NCBI RefSeq assembly: GCF_040939455.1 | Contig: NC_134112.1 | Span: 68,713,001 to 68,777,000, forward strand | DNA: 64,000 nt | Origin: Microcebus murinus | Taxonomy: Eukaryota; Chordata; Mammalia; Primates; Cheirogaleidae | Direction: 5' to 3' | Shown: positions 26,501 through 41,400 of the stretch, in pieces | Layout: each line of letters opens with the position of its first letter | How positions within the stretch are numbered: position 1 is the stretch's first letter | Position numbers and translations under genes: made by a program | The notes under the pieces: generated by a model | Seen by the model: only the letters and a program-made list of their open reading frames with translations | What the model was told of the DNA's origin: nothing | Databases searched by the model: none

Positions 26501-29500
26501 ACCTAAGGAGCATTAGAATCCAATGAAAATAGAAGGAGAAGGTCCGTGATTTCGACATTTTGTTTCCAAACATGGACACCATCCCCATTCTAAAATAGAC
26601 CCTCCAACTCTACAAACCAGTCTAAAACAGTATACATGATATATTGGTGAATAAACAAAGCAGGTTCTAGTCCAATACATGTGCATGGCATATGGCATAA
26701 TTTCATTTTTGTTTAAAAAATTGTGAGATTATGTGTGTGTGTGTATTCATAGTAACATCGGAAAAAAAATGCCAGTTTATACTTCAAATCAATTTCTCCT
26801 CAAGGAAATGAAATTGAATGGCTTGAGATAAGAATGTTGCAACGAAAATTATAAATAAAGGGTAGGTTTTGCTTTATTTCCTTTTTAGTGTTCTTAAAAA
26901 ATAATTTTCAAAAAAACCACAAAAGTAACCCTCCCTGCCAAAGACCTTTGTGATGGACTACTTTTCCAACTAAGCAAACTCAACTAGTCTCAGCTAGTCT
27001 AGTTAAGTGTGGGGTTGTGTGGCAGGGCAGAGTGGAAAGATCATATGCAGTGGTGTCAAAAATACTTTTTCAAGTCCCCTCAAAACCCACATGCTCATCC
27101 TGTGACCTCAGAAAAGTATGTAAATCTTTTTAATCCTCTTTCTGCAGTTGTCACAGTGGAGAATATAACACCAGCCTGACCTATATCACAGGGTTGTTGA
27201 AAGAAACAAATAAGCTTATAAGCACAAAGGCACTTTTTGGAAACTAAAAACATCACCAAGACAGAGATTTTTCAATTTATGGCAACTGAAATAGTTTTGT
27301 AGAAGCAATTTTGGTCATAACTTTTAGAGAACAACATGTGTGTTGTACAACTTGGCTCCCAATTTTAACCATCTTTGCCGCTTCCTTATCTAGTCCCCGA
27401 CCTCTAAATGTTGGAATTCCCCAGAGCTCAGCCCTTGTTCCTTTTGTCTTGTATATGTACATTATATTCTTGGTGATAACAGTCAGTCTCATGTATTTAG
27501 ATATCATTTACAATCTGACAACTCCTAAATTTTTACTAGTCCTGACCTCTCTCCCAAACCACAAGCTTGTCTATTGCTCCACCTCTCCACTTGGGTAAAG
27601 ACCTTCCATGGACTCTAATGCTATCCATGATTGGTTCCCTGCAAGCTCCCTGACTGCATCTACTATTATGCTCATCTTCATTCACTCTGCTACAGCCACA
27701 CACTGGCCTCCTTGCACTCCTCAAACCATCCTGTTCTCTCTCTCCTGGAGTTTTTGCACTGGCTGCTTCCTTCAGCATGGAGCTCTCTTCCCCCATATAT
27801 CTTCATGGCTGACTTTGTTCAAGTCTCTGATCAATTCTCACCTTCTCAATAAAGTGCATTTTTCATTGAAAATAGTGAAGGAAGAATATGCCTTTTTCTA
27901 CTTAAGCTTCTCATGCTTATTTTTCTCAACTGAATTTATCATCTTCTAACATAACTTACTTATCTTTATGCTTATTATTTATTATTAGTTTTCCCTCTAT
28001 TAGAATGTAAGCTACACTGGGGCAGGTATCACCATTTTTTGCTGATGTATCCTCAGTGTTTAGAATAGTACTTGGCACATAGTATGTGTTCAATAAATAT
28101 TTGTTAAATGAATGAAGATCCTTTATTCATTTCTTTTAGTCACAGAATTTTTTTTTTTTTTTTTACATCCTATCAATGTACAAACTGAAGAGCCCTAGTA
28201 AGAGTTTTGCTACTGTTATTTAGGTCATTAAAAATGAAATGTCTGACTTTGAATCAAACAAGACACAGTATAATTAATCAAAGTATACTCTTAAACTATC
28301 AACACAGTTTTGCTATTTTAATGGTAGTTTGTTTATGCCAGGAGCAAAGAAGCCTGGAGAGCCAGTGGTGATGAAATCACAAAAGGCATTTTCTACAGCT
28401 TGTTGAAAATTAAATGTTTTTCCTTGCAAGTGGTGGTCCAAAGCCTAGAAAAAGTGGTAATCAGTTGGTTCAAGGTCTAGTGAGTATGGTGGCTAACAGA
28501 GAATTTCCAAGTCCAGCTACTGTAGTTTGAGCAGCTTTGTTTGTGTGACAAGTGGTCGAGTGTTGTCTTGCAAGAGGATTGGTCCGTCTCTACTGACCAA
28601 TCTCAGCTATTTAATGGCAAGCATCCTCATCATATCATCCAATTGGTTGCAATAGACATCAACTGTAATTGACCAGGTGTCGCGGAGCTTTAGTCAATAA
28701 TACCAGCGCTGGACCATTAGACACCATTAGGACCAAACAGACACCATTAGCTTTTTTTGATGAATATTTGGTTTTGGACTTTGTTTTGAAACTTCATCTT
28801 TACATTGTGCTAAACACTTGCAATTGTTAGAAAGACTCCATTTTTCATCACACATAACAATACAGTGTAGAAATGGTACAACTTTAAGCATGACAGCAAA
28901 GAAAGGCAAGCTTCGAGATGATTTCTCTTCTGACGGTCATTTAAATCATGAGATATCCATCTATCCAGCTTCCTTATCTTGCTGATTTATTTCAAATGGT
29001 TCAATGTTGTTGGAATAGTAACATCAAACCTTGCTGCTAATTTATGCATAGCTTGAGATGGATTCGCTTCCACTACAGCTTTCAGCTCATCATTATTCAC
29101 CTTGGTCTCAGGTTGCCCACGTGGATCAATTTCAAGATTAAAATCACCAGAACAAAACTTCTGGAACCATCCACGTACTATACCTTCATTAGCTGCCTCC
29201 TTCCCAAACACTTCACTGATATTTCAAGCTGTCTGTGCTGCATTGGTTCTACGATGGAACTCATATTAAAAAATAACATGAATTTTTGCCTTATCCATGG
29301 TTTCACAAAAGTTGCTCTAAAAAATTTTGAAACATAATCACAAACCCAAAACCGAGCGTTTGAAATAATGAGGATGTACCTTCACAATAGAAATAAAACA
29401 AGAAGTGTCAAAGTAAAAATGTCAGAGATACCAACTGTCAAACTTAGCACTTAAGGAAATCAGACATTTCATACTTAATGACCTAATATATATCTGCTTA

Positions 29501-32500
29501 TATATGTTAAAAACAACCTACCATGGAGTACTATTCAGCTTTAAGAAGCAATGGTGATATACCACCTCTTGTATTTTCCTGGATAGGGCTGGAACCCATT
29601 CTACTAAGTGAAGTATCTCAAGACTGGAAAAACAAGCACCACATGTACTCACCAGCAAATTGGTATTAACGGATCAACTCCTAAGTGGACATATAGGAAT
29701 AACATTTATCGGGTGTCAAGCAGGTGGGAAGGGTGAGGAGGGGATGGGTATATACAAACATAATGAGTGAGATGTGCAACGTCTGGGGGATGGTCACGCT
29801 TGAAGCTCTGACTCGAGGGGGGAGGGGGCGCATGGACAATATATGTAACCTTAACATTTGCATACCCATAATATGCTGAAATAATAAGAAAAAACCTAGA
29901 GTAGAATTCAGTAATTAATATTGATTATGAGAAAAGTATGAAATCTATATTTTAAAATACTAACATATGCCGAAAAAACAATAAGTAAAAAAATGATTAT
30001 GAACATTGAAACAATTATTTAAACCATGGCATGCCAAAAACACAATCATAAGTATGATGGTGTTTATAAAAGTCATAAGAAGTTTCTAAGGCCATTCATG
30101 GCCTTATGAATGAAGGACCATTCATATAACATTATTAATGAAAAACATCTTAGGAGGAAAAAATTAGGGAAATTATACTCGACATTTACAATTATATTCA
30201 ATTTTTGTTTTTATAGTTAGTGAACTAGATCATTCATTTTTCTCCATTCTAATTTATTCTGCATACTCTTTCTGGAGTATTAATATAGCTAAAATAATAC
30301 TTTGTCCTTGAGCATAGACACTAAAGTACAAAATCTTCAGCCTAGCAAGACTGTACAATTCTTTTTCAACCTTATTTATCAAGATTAACTCCCACATTTT
30401 CTTCCATTTCAGGGAATCTGATTGACTAACAAAATCTTCAACTTATTCTTTTTGCTGTCATCTCCACAAGTATATTTTTATTCTATGTAAATGTTCTCCT
30501 GCTCCTTTTCCACCTACACAAATTTTACTATTTCAGGTCAAGTTGAATTCCTCTGTGGTTCTGTCACTAATCCAGGTAGCCTGCAATATAATCATTTCTC
30601 TAATGTCTATTGCTCTGTGTTTCCTTAGAACTCCTCTTAGTATGTCTCATACTATGTCCATAGCTAACTTCTCATGTATACAAATACTACCACTTAACCA
30701 AATATTTGCTTGAAGATAGAAGCTACCTAACAGAGTTCTACACAACATAACTACTCCACAAGTTCTTTATGAATAATTGGTCTATTAAGGCATAGCTATA
30801 AGGAGTTAGAGACCTTACATCACAAACCCAGCTTCTCTTATATATTTCCTGGACATCACCCAATAAATTCCATTTGCCTAAATTTCTTCTCATGTGAAAT
30901 GGAAGTGGCCCTGCTTACTATGATGTGTAAATGTGATCTAATGGCAGATAAGGTTGCATCATTTGAGAAGTAATAATAGAGAGATTTAAAACATATATTC
31001 TTTAAGTTTATATAAATAAAGAACAAGTTAACTTATTAACATAGTAAAATACCATATAAATAAAGTTGTCCAAAGGCTATGGGTGTTTTCACACCTAATG
31101 GGTGTGGTGCGCATGGTCTGGGGGATGGACACACTTGTAGCTCTGACTTGGGCAGACCAAAAGCAGTATATGTAACCTAAACATTTATACCCCGGGGAAT
31201 CTGCCTTTGCCCCATCTGAGTCAGACCTTCAAGTGGTTCATCCTACACGAGATGAGAGTCCTATCTGATTTTGTAGCCAGGTTATAACATATGTTACAGA
31301 TCTTCAGATATAAAATTAAAAGAATGAAAGGAAATTGGTCCAAAGTTATCATAAGTGGTCAAAGAATTCCCAAAGAATTGAAGAAATACAGATAGAGAAA
31401 AAAAATCTCTCATAATCAAGTCAGCATAAATTCAAAAAGAGTTTCAAAAAAACTTAATTTCCTCAGTGATCACAAGTTGTCAATAAGTATATTCTATTGT
31501 ATTAAAAAGAATATCCCTCAATATTGTCCAGTTGACAGATCATCTATTTTCAGAAAATTTTTAATTCAATCTCACAATATTTTTATATTTCAATGTACAA
31601 ATATGAGACTTAACCCACATATGCATATTGAAAGTTTGTGGAAAAACAACAAAATGTACATGATAAAACATCAATTTGTAGTTATTTTCTTTGAAATGCT
31701 TATTCTAAGAAAGTGAAAAATAAAATATTTTAAAATGTCATGCATTATATACCTCAATACTACATTTATACTTTAGGTGGAGACTTCAGGTTTTATACAA
31801 TCAAGTTCTTAAGGGTAATAGGAAAATTTTAGTAAAACTCTTAATAAAAACTGAGAAAACTAATCAAGAATAGTGATATAAGATTTAATTGAGATATCAT
31901 TATTGATGGGATTTATAATTATTTTTTTGCCATATAGAATACGTAATTATTTAGACTTTGTGCTAATTTCCTAAAATACATATGTTTGTTTCCAATTCTT
32001 ATTGTCTTAAAAGTATAATTTTAGAAGCTTTAAAAACATTACAATATGTCTGATAATGATACTATTCCATTAGAATTTGTTAATATTTTCACAAAATCTT
32101 TGGGGTTTTTTCTAGATCTTTTTTTTAAATTGTAGCTTTTTAATTGATAAAAATTGTACATATTCATGGGGTAAATAGTGATGTTTCAATACATATATAG
32201 TGATCGGATTGGGGTAAGTATTAATAGTATATCCATCATCACAAATATTTATTATTTTGTGCTGGAAACTTAAACTTCTAGATATTTGAGACTATATATC
32301 ACTATTAACTGTAGTCATCCTGAAATGGTATAGAACACTAGAATTTATTCCTCCTATCTAGTTGTAATTTTGTATCATTTAACAAATTAGACCCTATCCC
32401 TTCTTTCTCCCACCAATGTTTTATATTCAATAAAATCAGCAATTAGCTGCTGGAAAGGTAGCATTGTTAAGATTTTCAAAAGTAAAAATTTCTGCCAATC

Positions 32501-35399
32501 AATGCAATGGGTTCCCTCTGCTACACAGTTTAAAACCTTTATTTAATATATACACAGATATAGAGATTCTCTATTCTTCCTGTAGCTTTTCTAAAAATCT
32601 AAAATTATATCAAAATTAAAAAATTAAATAGTACTTAATACAGTGTAGCAGATACTACATCAAACTACCTTTTTGTAGGTCTTAAGTTTAAAACATTTAG
32701 ATGCATTTCATTACTAGCCTTTAATTATTTCTGTTTATTTTAGCTTCATGTAGTGAAAGATCAAGACTCTTTCCAATCTGAAGACTCTTTCCAATCTCAA
32801 TAAATGCCAGTGGCATACAACTGGTAGAGTGTCCATGGATCTGAGCATCAGTGAGGACCACATGAGCATCTACATTAGCCCTGATGTGAGCAGTGGACCT
32901 GCCCCTGGCAGGAAGAATGAATGAATCAATTCTCATCTGTGGACATAGAATATGTGCCTTGGTCTTTTATTATTCAGCCCACTGGATTTTTCTGGTTCTG
33001 GTCCCACTGGTCTGAATCATTATATAAAGGAGGCCAAAGGCTGATCAATAAATATTTGCTTTATGCAAGATGCAAAAATTACTTGAAGAGTAAAATCTTA
33101 GGGACTCAATGAATCAGCTCTTTAGAAATCATAGGAAAGAAGAAAGGACTGAATAATGAGAGTATTCTATAACAGAATATATTAATTTATTTCTGAATTT
33201 GATTTTTCATTGATGTATTTGTAACAAAGAAACTATCTAAAATTAGATTGTCTACAAAATGTTATAATGGTTAATGTGTTCAATTCTATATTTAATTTTG
33301 AGTCAATTTAAACAACAAAAATGCAGTTATTTCAGAGACAAAAATCTCTTTTATCTCTTGTTTTATATGAAAATATAGTCTGTTATTACTACATTCTATT
33401 CTCTCTTAGTTTTTAAAGTAATTTTTATTTCTGATCAAATAAACAATCATTACTTCCATGGCCATAGAATATAATATGGATGTAAAATTAAAAGTAGTTG
33501 GCAAAAGAGAAATCGGTTATGATCTTGAAACTTCTTATTTGCATGACAAGGATAATGACTATGACTTTAAACAAAATATAGGATAAAAGAAAGGAAACTA
33601 GAATTGCGGGGGATGTAACTTTGGTATGAGACATAAAGTAATTAATTTGCCACCTGGCTATCTAGATGGAAATGTCCAGAATGCACCTTATATTTAAAGA
33701 TCATGAAAACAACAAAAGTACTCATCATTAAATCTATAATAAACATAATTCATTGTTTAATTATTCTGAGGATACCTTTGTATTTTACCAGCCCTCAGGG
33801 TCATCAATGAGAAAACCAGTTACCATTAATAGATTTTTCAAAGGTTTTTATATGCAAAATCCTGTGATAGTCACTGTGAGGAATAATATTTAAACTAATA
33901 CACCATTCCTGACCTCAAGTATCTTGCAACCCAGTTGGAAAGAAGGGCACACATACAAAAGTTTTTTTTAAAGTGAAAAAAATAAAGGCAATATTCAACT
34001 GTGAAATAGATGAATGATACAGACCTTAAATGCTAAGCTTAGAGAAGGGATAAGATTAGAGATAGCAGGAAAGCCTCAAGGAAGAGGGAAAATTGAGCTG
34101 GTCTTTGGTGGATTGTAGGAATAGGATTATCAAGACACTAAAAAAACATTTTCAGGGCAGGCAAGTGACTGTAATAGGAACTGTGAAGACAGGCGGAGCA
34201 GCTAGAGTCCAAATGATGGAAAGCTTTAAAAATAAACCTTTGGCTCTGTTCGTGTTTACATGCAAATTGGAATCTTTTAACAGAGCCTTGTTAAACTCCA
34301 ATAGCTTCAGAAGTCAGAAAAGTCCAACTACAGTCACCGTATTATATTCATAAACTCTTTGGAGCTTCTCAGGTATTTACATTCAGTGTGTTGAGGGTCC
34401 ACTACATTATTGAGATTTAATATTATTAATCATTCACCTCTGTCAGTGAGGCGGCATCAATAGTGAACGAGAAGGTGGTTTTGAAATAAGAATTGGCTCT
34501 ATCTCAGTTTTATCAAGCGTTATCTTGAAAAGCCTGAGTGTCAGGGTCTTCGTTTTAGTTTCTCATCTATAATAACTACTTTGCAGGATTAAAGGGATAT
34601 GTTTCTGGAATTTAACCAAGTTAATCCAAATGCTTGTTCCCATCACCCTGCCTGTTATGGTCAGGAAAATGCAGTCTCAGAAATTGTTTTTAAACAATGG
34701 TGTAAGTGTAGTAAATGACCTTCTTTGAAAAGAGCGTGAGTATTGACTGAAGTGCTTTACAATAAAATAATTTTTTGATTTTTCATAAAGGAATAAAACT
34801 ACACATTAAAGTATTAAAGTATAAAAACTACAAATGATAAACTTTAATGTAAAGGTCTGAAAAAAATAGTCCATGGATAGGGACTGCCTAGAAATGCCAC
34901 CATTGTAAACATTCTGGCTAAGCTGATAGAGCAGTATGGCAAAAGTCCTATTCCTTCAAGACACAAAGATATATGATAAACAGTCTTTTGCTATGTGTGT
35001 TATATCTTTGTCTAAAAATAAATCACATCAGATGTAATAATGACAAACAACAACACTGTCATTTAGGAAGAGTTGTGTTATTTTGTACCCTGTAAGTAGG
35101 TATTCCATGGGGAACTATTACCAGAAATATTGGTAATTTAAAGGAAGTATAATAAAGCAATGAGAGGTCAAAAGCACATCTCATAGTATGGATAAACAGA
35201 CAATAGGACTAGGAGTCCTGTTGAACTAAGTAGACTTTCTGAGATTTGGAAATATTGCCTTAAATGTTCATATAATTGCCATTGTCTAAAACTTTACTAG
35301 GTTTACCTAAGTTAGCTTTGAATGAGATATTACTAATATAGAAAATATAAAATACTAGCTAAAATATGAACTATCTGAAGACTATCTTTATTATATGTG

Positions 35400-35439
<40 letters not shown>

Positions 35440-38400
35440 ACACAATAAATAAAGTTTTAGTGAAGAGCTTATATATACATATGTGTGCGTGTGTTTCCCA
35501 CTGAAGAAAGCAGTATGTCAAGGAAGAGTTGAGTGTAGCTAGGTAGCATTACACCACTTCCTCTGTTTAATTCCCTAAATAAATTATCAACTGGAGTGGC
35601 TGCACCAGTCTTCTGTATATATTCATTGATTAGGAAATAAAAGGCTTGTATACACACACACACAGAGTCAAGAGATTTGACACATATTCATATACCTGCG
35701 TGTAGACACAGTATTAACCATTTTTACAAAAGGATACACTTTAAACCAATTTAAATCTCAGCTGCCCTGTAGTACATTTGATTTTTAAATTTTATTCAAA
35801 ATTTCTTTTCGACATCTTATTTATATAGTTATGTTCTTGAATGAAATTTCATTTAAAAATTAGATATCTAGAAAATAGTTTAATTATTATTCTAAATTAT
35901 TCATTATTTGCCTAAGAGGTTTTCAAGACTTCTAATACTGCCATCTTTTTAGGCAGGATTGAAAAATAAACTGAGTTTATCTTCTGAAGTAATTTTAAGT
36001 TTCTAATTTTGTAAATAAAGTCTCCTTTGCCTCTCTGGCTCCCAGAGGAAGTATGGCAATAATAATACCACCAATACTCAGAACTCAAAGCTAAAGAAAG
36101 CAGGACTGGGAGAGCTATCGCCTGTTGTTACCAACTGGGCTGCCCCTGATCTATCAGTACTGGTCATGTGTGATCCTTGTCATAGCAGTATCATTCTCCC
36201 TTATCAGAATCCAGGTGATGACAGGTTTTCTCTTCTCTGACTGTCGGATTAAAACACTACAGATTAGTTTACTAGTTCAGCCCTTTAGAAAAGAGTAGCA
36301 GTAGCAATTATTATCCCTATTTTACACCTGGATAAAATTGATACAAAATATAATTTATCCAGATTCAAACAGAGAGTAATTGGTTAGAATTAAAGCCCAA
36401 AGGCTTTGTCTTACTTGAAAGCCCTTGCTGTTTCCATTATGCTCCATTGTCTTAGAATTCACAGCCCCCAATACACACACACTCCAAACCCCCAGAGTTC
36501 TCATACTTCCATAGATCCCTTACCATAACTAAGTATAAAATCTGCCTATCCCCTATAGTGTTCTCTGCTCTAAAATTATCCATTACCATTGTCTCAATCC
36601 AAACTCAAAGTGTCTCTGTACAACTGACCCCAATGGATATAGTGGAGATAGCCTCTGCCACCCTAGAAGTGTCTGCATTTAAGAGAGGAAAGCATATATG
36701 TGTGTGCGTGCGCATACAGATAAACATGCACACACACACACATAAACATATACATTTTCAGCAAGGTTAAACATGCACACACACACACACACACACATAA
36801 ACATATACATTTTCAGCAAGGTTACAAATTGAGGTGTCAGAGTGTGGAAGATCTCTTAAGTCTGACAGGGCCATGGGCAATTGGGCCCACCCCAAGTGCC
36901 TGCCTTTGAGGTCACTTCCCCTACATTATTCCTGTTGAGAGGTTGGGATAAAAACTTGAAACAGGGACAAGAATTACAGCTAGCAGGATTGGAGGAAGGT
37001 GAAAAACTAAATAGGCCCACTTCACAATGGTACCATAATCTTTTTTTTTCCTGGAGCATTTTTGGCTCAGAGTTCTTGGGCCCTGCTCCACTTTTACAGG
37101 CTGCAGATGGGCTTCAGGTGGGGCGGTTAGACTCACAGAGATCCCAGAGGATCCATCTGCGGGATGGCATTCATAGACTCCTTTCAGCTAGAGCTTGAGA
37201 GAAACCCTGAATGAGGATACCCTCTTGTTCCTCTTCTCAGAAAAGTTTCAAAACTACACTAGGAAAAGCCTGGGCTCATGGGGGTATGGATTTCCCTAAA
37301 ACCAGGAAGCCACGAAGTCTTGGTGGATCTCCAAGGAAACTCAAAGCCAGTTGGCTCCTCGCTGTCAACCAGCTGGCTGCTTCCAAACACCCTCTTGATG
37401 GGCCCTGCGCAGCTGTGTTTTATGTTTCCATATGGCCTTGCCAGAGGTCCCTACCCTTAAACAGACCCAGCTTCCACAATTAGTGTGGACTCCAAACGAG
37501 TTAGTTATGGAATACATTAGGTCCCAAAGGCCTCATGGGGCTATTTACACCTCTTTGGACTATTTCCAGGACCCCAGATTACACTATACGTGTAAATTAA
37601 GGAAGTCTCACAATATAACAGCTCTGACTGGAACACGCAACATGGCCATATCTTATGCCCCATTTCCCAGTGCTTTTCTTGGCCTCATTTTAATGATTTT
37701 ACCACCCTGAAAGACAAACTCTTCTGTATTCTTAAAATCATGCTTTAGAAAAGATTTCTCACTTTCCCATTCCTGAATGTGCCTGGTTTTATTCCTCAAG
37801 TACAAAAATTAAGGACTGATCAATTTTCTCCTTTGGCATTAAAGTCACTGAGGGCTTTATTTGCATTCACCTGGCCACGTTATAAATACCATCGAATGCC
37901 TACATCATGCATTTTCTTTCCTTAAAATAATAAATCGGTTTCACTTAATAAAATTCAAAACCAAGCACAATCAACCTATGTACCCAAGCGTTGGGAACAT
38001 ACATTTAGCAGGCGGGAGGGGAGAAAAAAACAGAAGGTTCTGAGAAGGCCACTCCTCTGGCCAGTATGCAGTGCCAGTTATAGATCAGATATTCTAGAAA
38101 ACCTAAAATGTAAATTGCTCCTATTTCATTTTTTATCTGTGGCTTCCATTGTCTACCCAGAAAATCTGGGCTTTGTTTTGGTGTTTTATTTCTCCCACTG
38201 TCTTCTTTCTGCCCTGTGAAGCCTTTTCCCATTTCCCATGGGACCTCTTCATTTCTTCACAGGCTCCTGACTCCAGCCACGTGTCTCAGTTGGATATGGC
38301 TGCCTAATAACACAGGATCTGACACACAGGCTCTCAATAAACATTTGCTGAATGAGTTTTGGAAACTGAATAAGGAAACTGATGATGTCTGGAAAAGCAA

Positions 38401-41400
38401 TGCAAGTCCAAGAATCAGGAAATTAGTTAGCCGAACACAATTTGACAATAATAATGACAATTATAATACTTAGCTTTTGATGATAACTTTATAAGTATCC
38501 AATGTTTTACTAGAAGCTTTAAAGACATGATCTCATTTTACTTTAATCACCACAATATCAGGCATCATAACCCCTGTTTGACAGGTAAAGAAGTAAAATA
38601 ATGTGCCCACAGCCACATAGCTATTAAGCATATATTTTACAGGGATTAAAATGCATGCTCTGTTCAATACCAAAATGAATGCCTGTTTTTTTTTTTTACC
38701 ACCTTCAGGCTGGTTCTTCATTTTTTTCATCTATTAAATGTTGAAATTTTAACAATCACTAAGTTATCTTCCAGCTTTAAGATGTTATAGATATAAGTTG
38801 ACACATATCTCAAGAAAATTTACAGTCCAACTAGTTTTTCTTGTTGAATAAAATCCTGCAAGAGACAAAGGAATGGCTCTCCAAAGCTGAAAATTTAGGA
38901 ACTCTAAGAGGAAAAAGGAGAGGAACCTTTGGTGCACCTTGAGTTTTGCTAGTGTTTTCAGATACACCTAAACCTAGAATTATTATTGTCATTATAGCAG
39001 TTATTTCCTGGTAACTTATTATGTGCCAGACACTATGCTAAAAGTTTATATGTATTACCTCATGGAAATCTCAAGCAATCTTTATGAGATAGAGGTACTG
39101 CTTTTCTCAATTAACAGATGAAGAAACCAAGCTTAACTCACTTAAGTTCACGCAGCTAAGATGCGGTGGAGCTTGGACTCAAACTCAGACAATATGTTTA
39201 ACTCTGAAACCCGTAACTTTAACTTTGAGGTTATAATGTCTCTGCATGCTATTTTTATCTTACTTATCTATGTTTATTTAATGTGATTTATATATCATTT
39301 TTTGTTGCTGATTTTTAAATAAATCTCATGGGATACAGATCAGAAATCTGCTTAGTTTGTTTGCTAGCACATACTCCAGTGCTGGATATATAGTGGCACT
39401 TAACAGGTGTCTCGTGACACATGCCTTTCAGTGCAATTAAATAACTTTGGGTCACTCCCAGTCACATGCCTATGAGTTACAAACTCTGCTTTCCTCTCCC
39501 TCTAGATATTTCTTTCTGTCCAAAGTGGATAGACTATTAAGCATCAAAAGAAAATAGACAACCCACACCAATGTGGAGATTTGCAAACTCTAACCAGAGA
39601 AAAATCTCCATAGAGAAAACATAATGCCTGGGCGGGTGATTGACATATAAGAAATCCTACCTGAATGTGTTCCCACAGTTCATTCTATACTTATTAGAAA
39701 GGATTATTGACACTTTCAGAAGATGTAATCTCAGGGACCCTGATAGTAAATTAACTTTGGTATTAAGAGGAATTGAAGTTAGATGTTACTCTCTATAGTA
39801 GGGCTGCCTAATTTTCATTTTAACTCTGACTTATTACACACTATTATTAATCTACTTGCATGTATGAAGCAAAAATTGATATACATTTTTTTATCTCTTG
39901 TTTTTATCTTTTGAAAGAAATAGTCTCCAAATAAAGCTACACAGGAAGTGTCGAAATGCTCAAAAAAGACCTATTTAGAATCTGTAACTATTTGGAGGGA
40001 GAAGGATATTTTAGAAGCTATAATTTTTTGATCAAATAAGTATTAGTTCATTTTTGTTTTAGCCAACTACACATTTTGTAAAATAACACTAATAAGGTGT
40101 GCTATTTTTTTCTAACCAAATTCTTTACAATAAAATCCAACTGCAATATTCATTTAGAAATTTGATAATGCTCTCTTGTGTGAGTTTTAGGAATATTTGA
40201 AACCCCATTGCATATAAATTATATCATGGAAAAGCTGTATAAATATTCTATTATGGCACATGCTGTTCTAAGGATCTGTCAGGATTTCCTTTATACACTC
40301 CATTTTGAGTGGTATATAAATCAGATGTAAAAATTCATGTTGGACTGAAACTCAGCACAAAAAGCCTTCTCCAGAGGCAAATGCTTTTTTCAAAATGTGG
40401 TTTGAATTATGTTGGTCATTTTTAAGTTATAGAAGTGCAGAAAATGTATTTGTGGTTTTGAAGGAGAGAGATTTTTTCCATTTTTATAACTCATTAGGAA
40501 ACTTTACAGGCCTTTAGACCATTTTGTGATTTAGTTCTCCTCAGGTTTTTCCCCAAAGCAATATTAAAACTTGAATGGTGTCCGCTATGAATCCAATGAT
40601 TACTGTTCTGAATATAAATGTGTGTGTGGATATATATAGTTATATACATCTTCAACTAGAAGTTCCAAAAATATCATGACTGAGGTAGAAGATTAGGCTT
40701 ATCAGTTGTCCAGTCATTGTCTTGGTATCAAGTCAAGTTTGTTCTAGCAAAGTAATCCCTTATCTAAACCATAGTTCAGCATGGGTTGCTTATGATTTTA
40801 ATGCTGCATCTTTAACTTGCAGAAAAATCCACTGAGTTCAACACTCCTTCTTTAATGAGCTGTGCCTTTCCTAGGTTCTGTTTCCTATAACATATACAGC
40901 AGGTTGTAGCATGTTTAATGGGTAGTCACTGATGATTATCTCATTTGTAAAGTATTTATTATATATATTTATTTATGTATATAAATTAATTTGCTAAATA
41001 ATGTTGAACTTATTTTCTTTGTATACCTAATTTGTTAGTATTTTCATAACCATCAAATTATTATTTTAGCATATTTAGAGACTGTGATTATATTATCTCT
41101 CATAATAGCACCAGTTAAAATCTAACAAACTTTGATTTAGAGTAAAAAAGTTGGCATAATTCACAAATTTGATTCAACCAATCTTTCAAATAATTTTAAA
41201 AGAAAATTAAAATAAAAATATTTCATATGTTTCAATTGCTTTCACCTGTACTACATTTAGTTTGTGAATGCATTGGAACTAAACATTTGGCAGTATTACT
41301 TATTGCTTTATCTATTAAAGCATAAAGAGATTTAAAATTTTCCAATATCATACCTTATTTTTTTATTAAATTCCATTTAGAGAATTAGAATCAGGGTGTC

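Noticed and set aside
27311..27949. Overlapping open frames of up to 113 codons on the plus strand
   Set aside because: They coincide with an L2 element and match no known protein.
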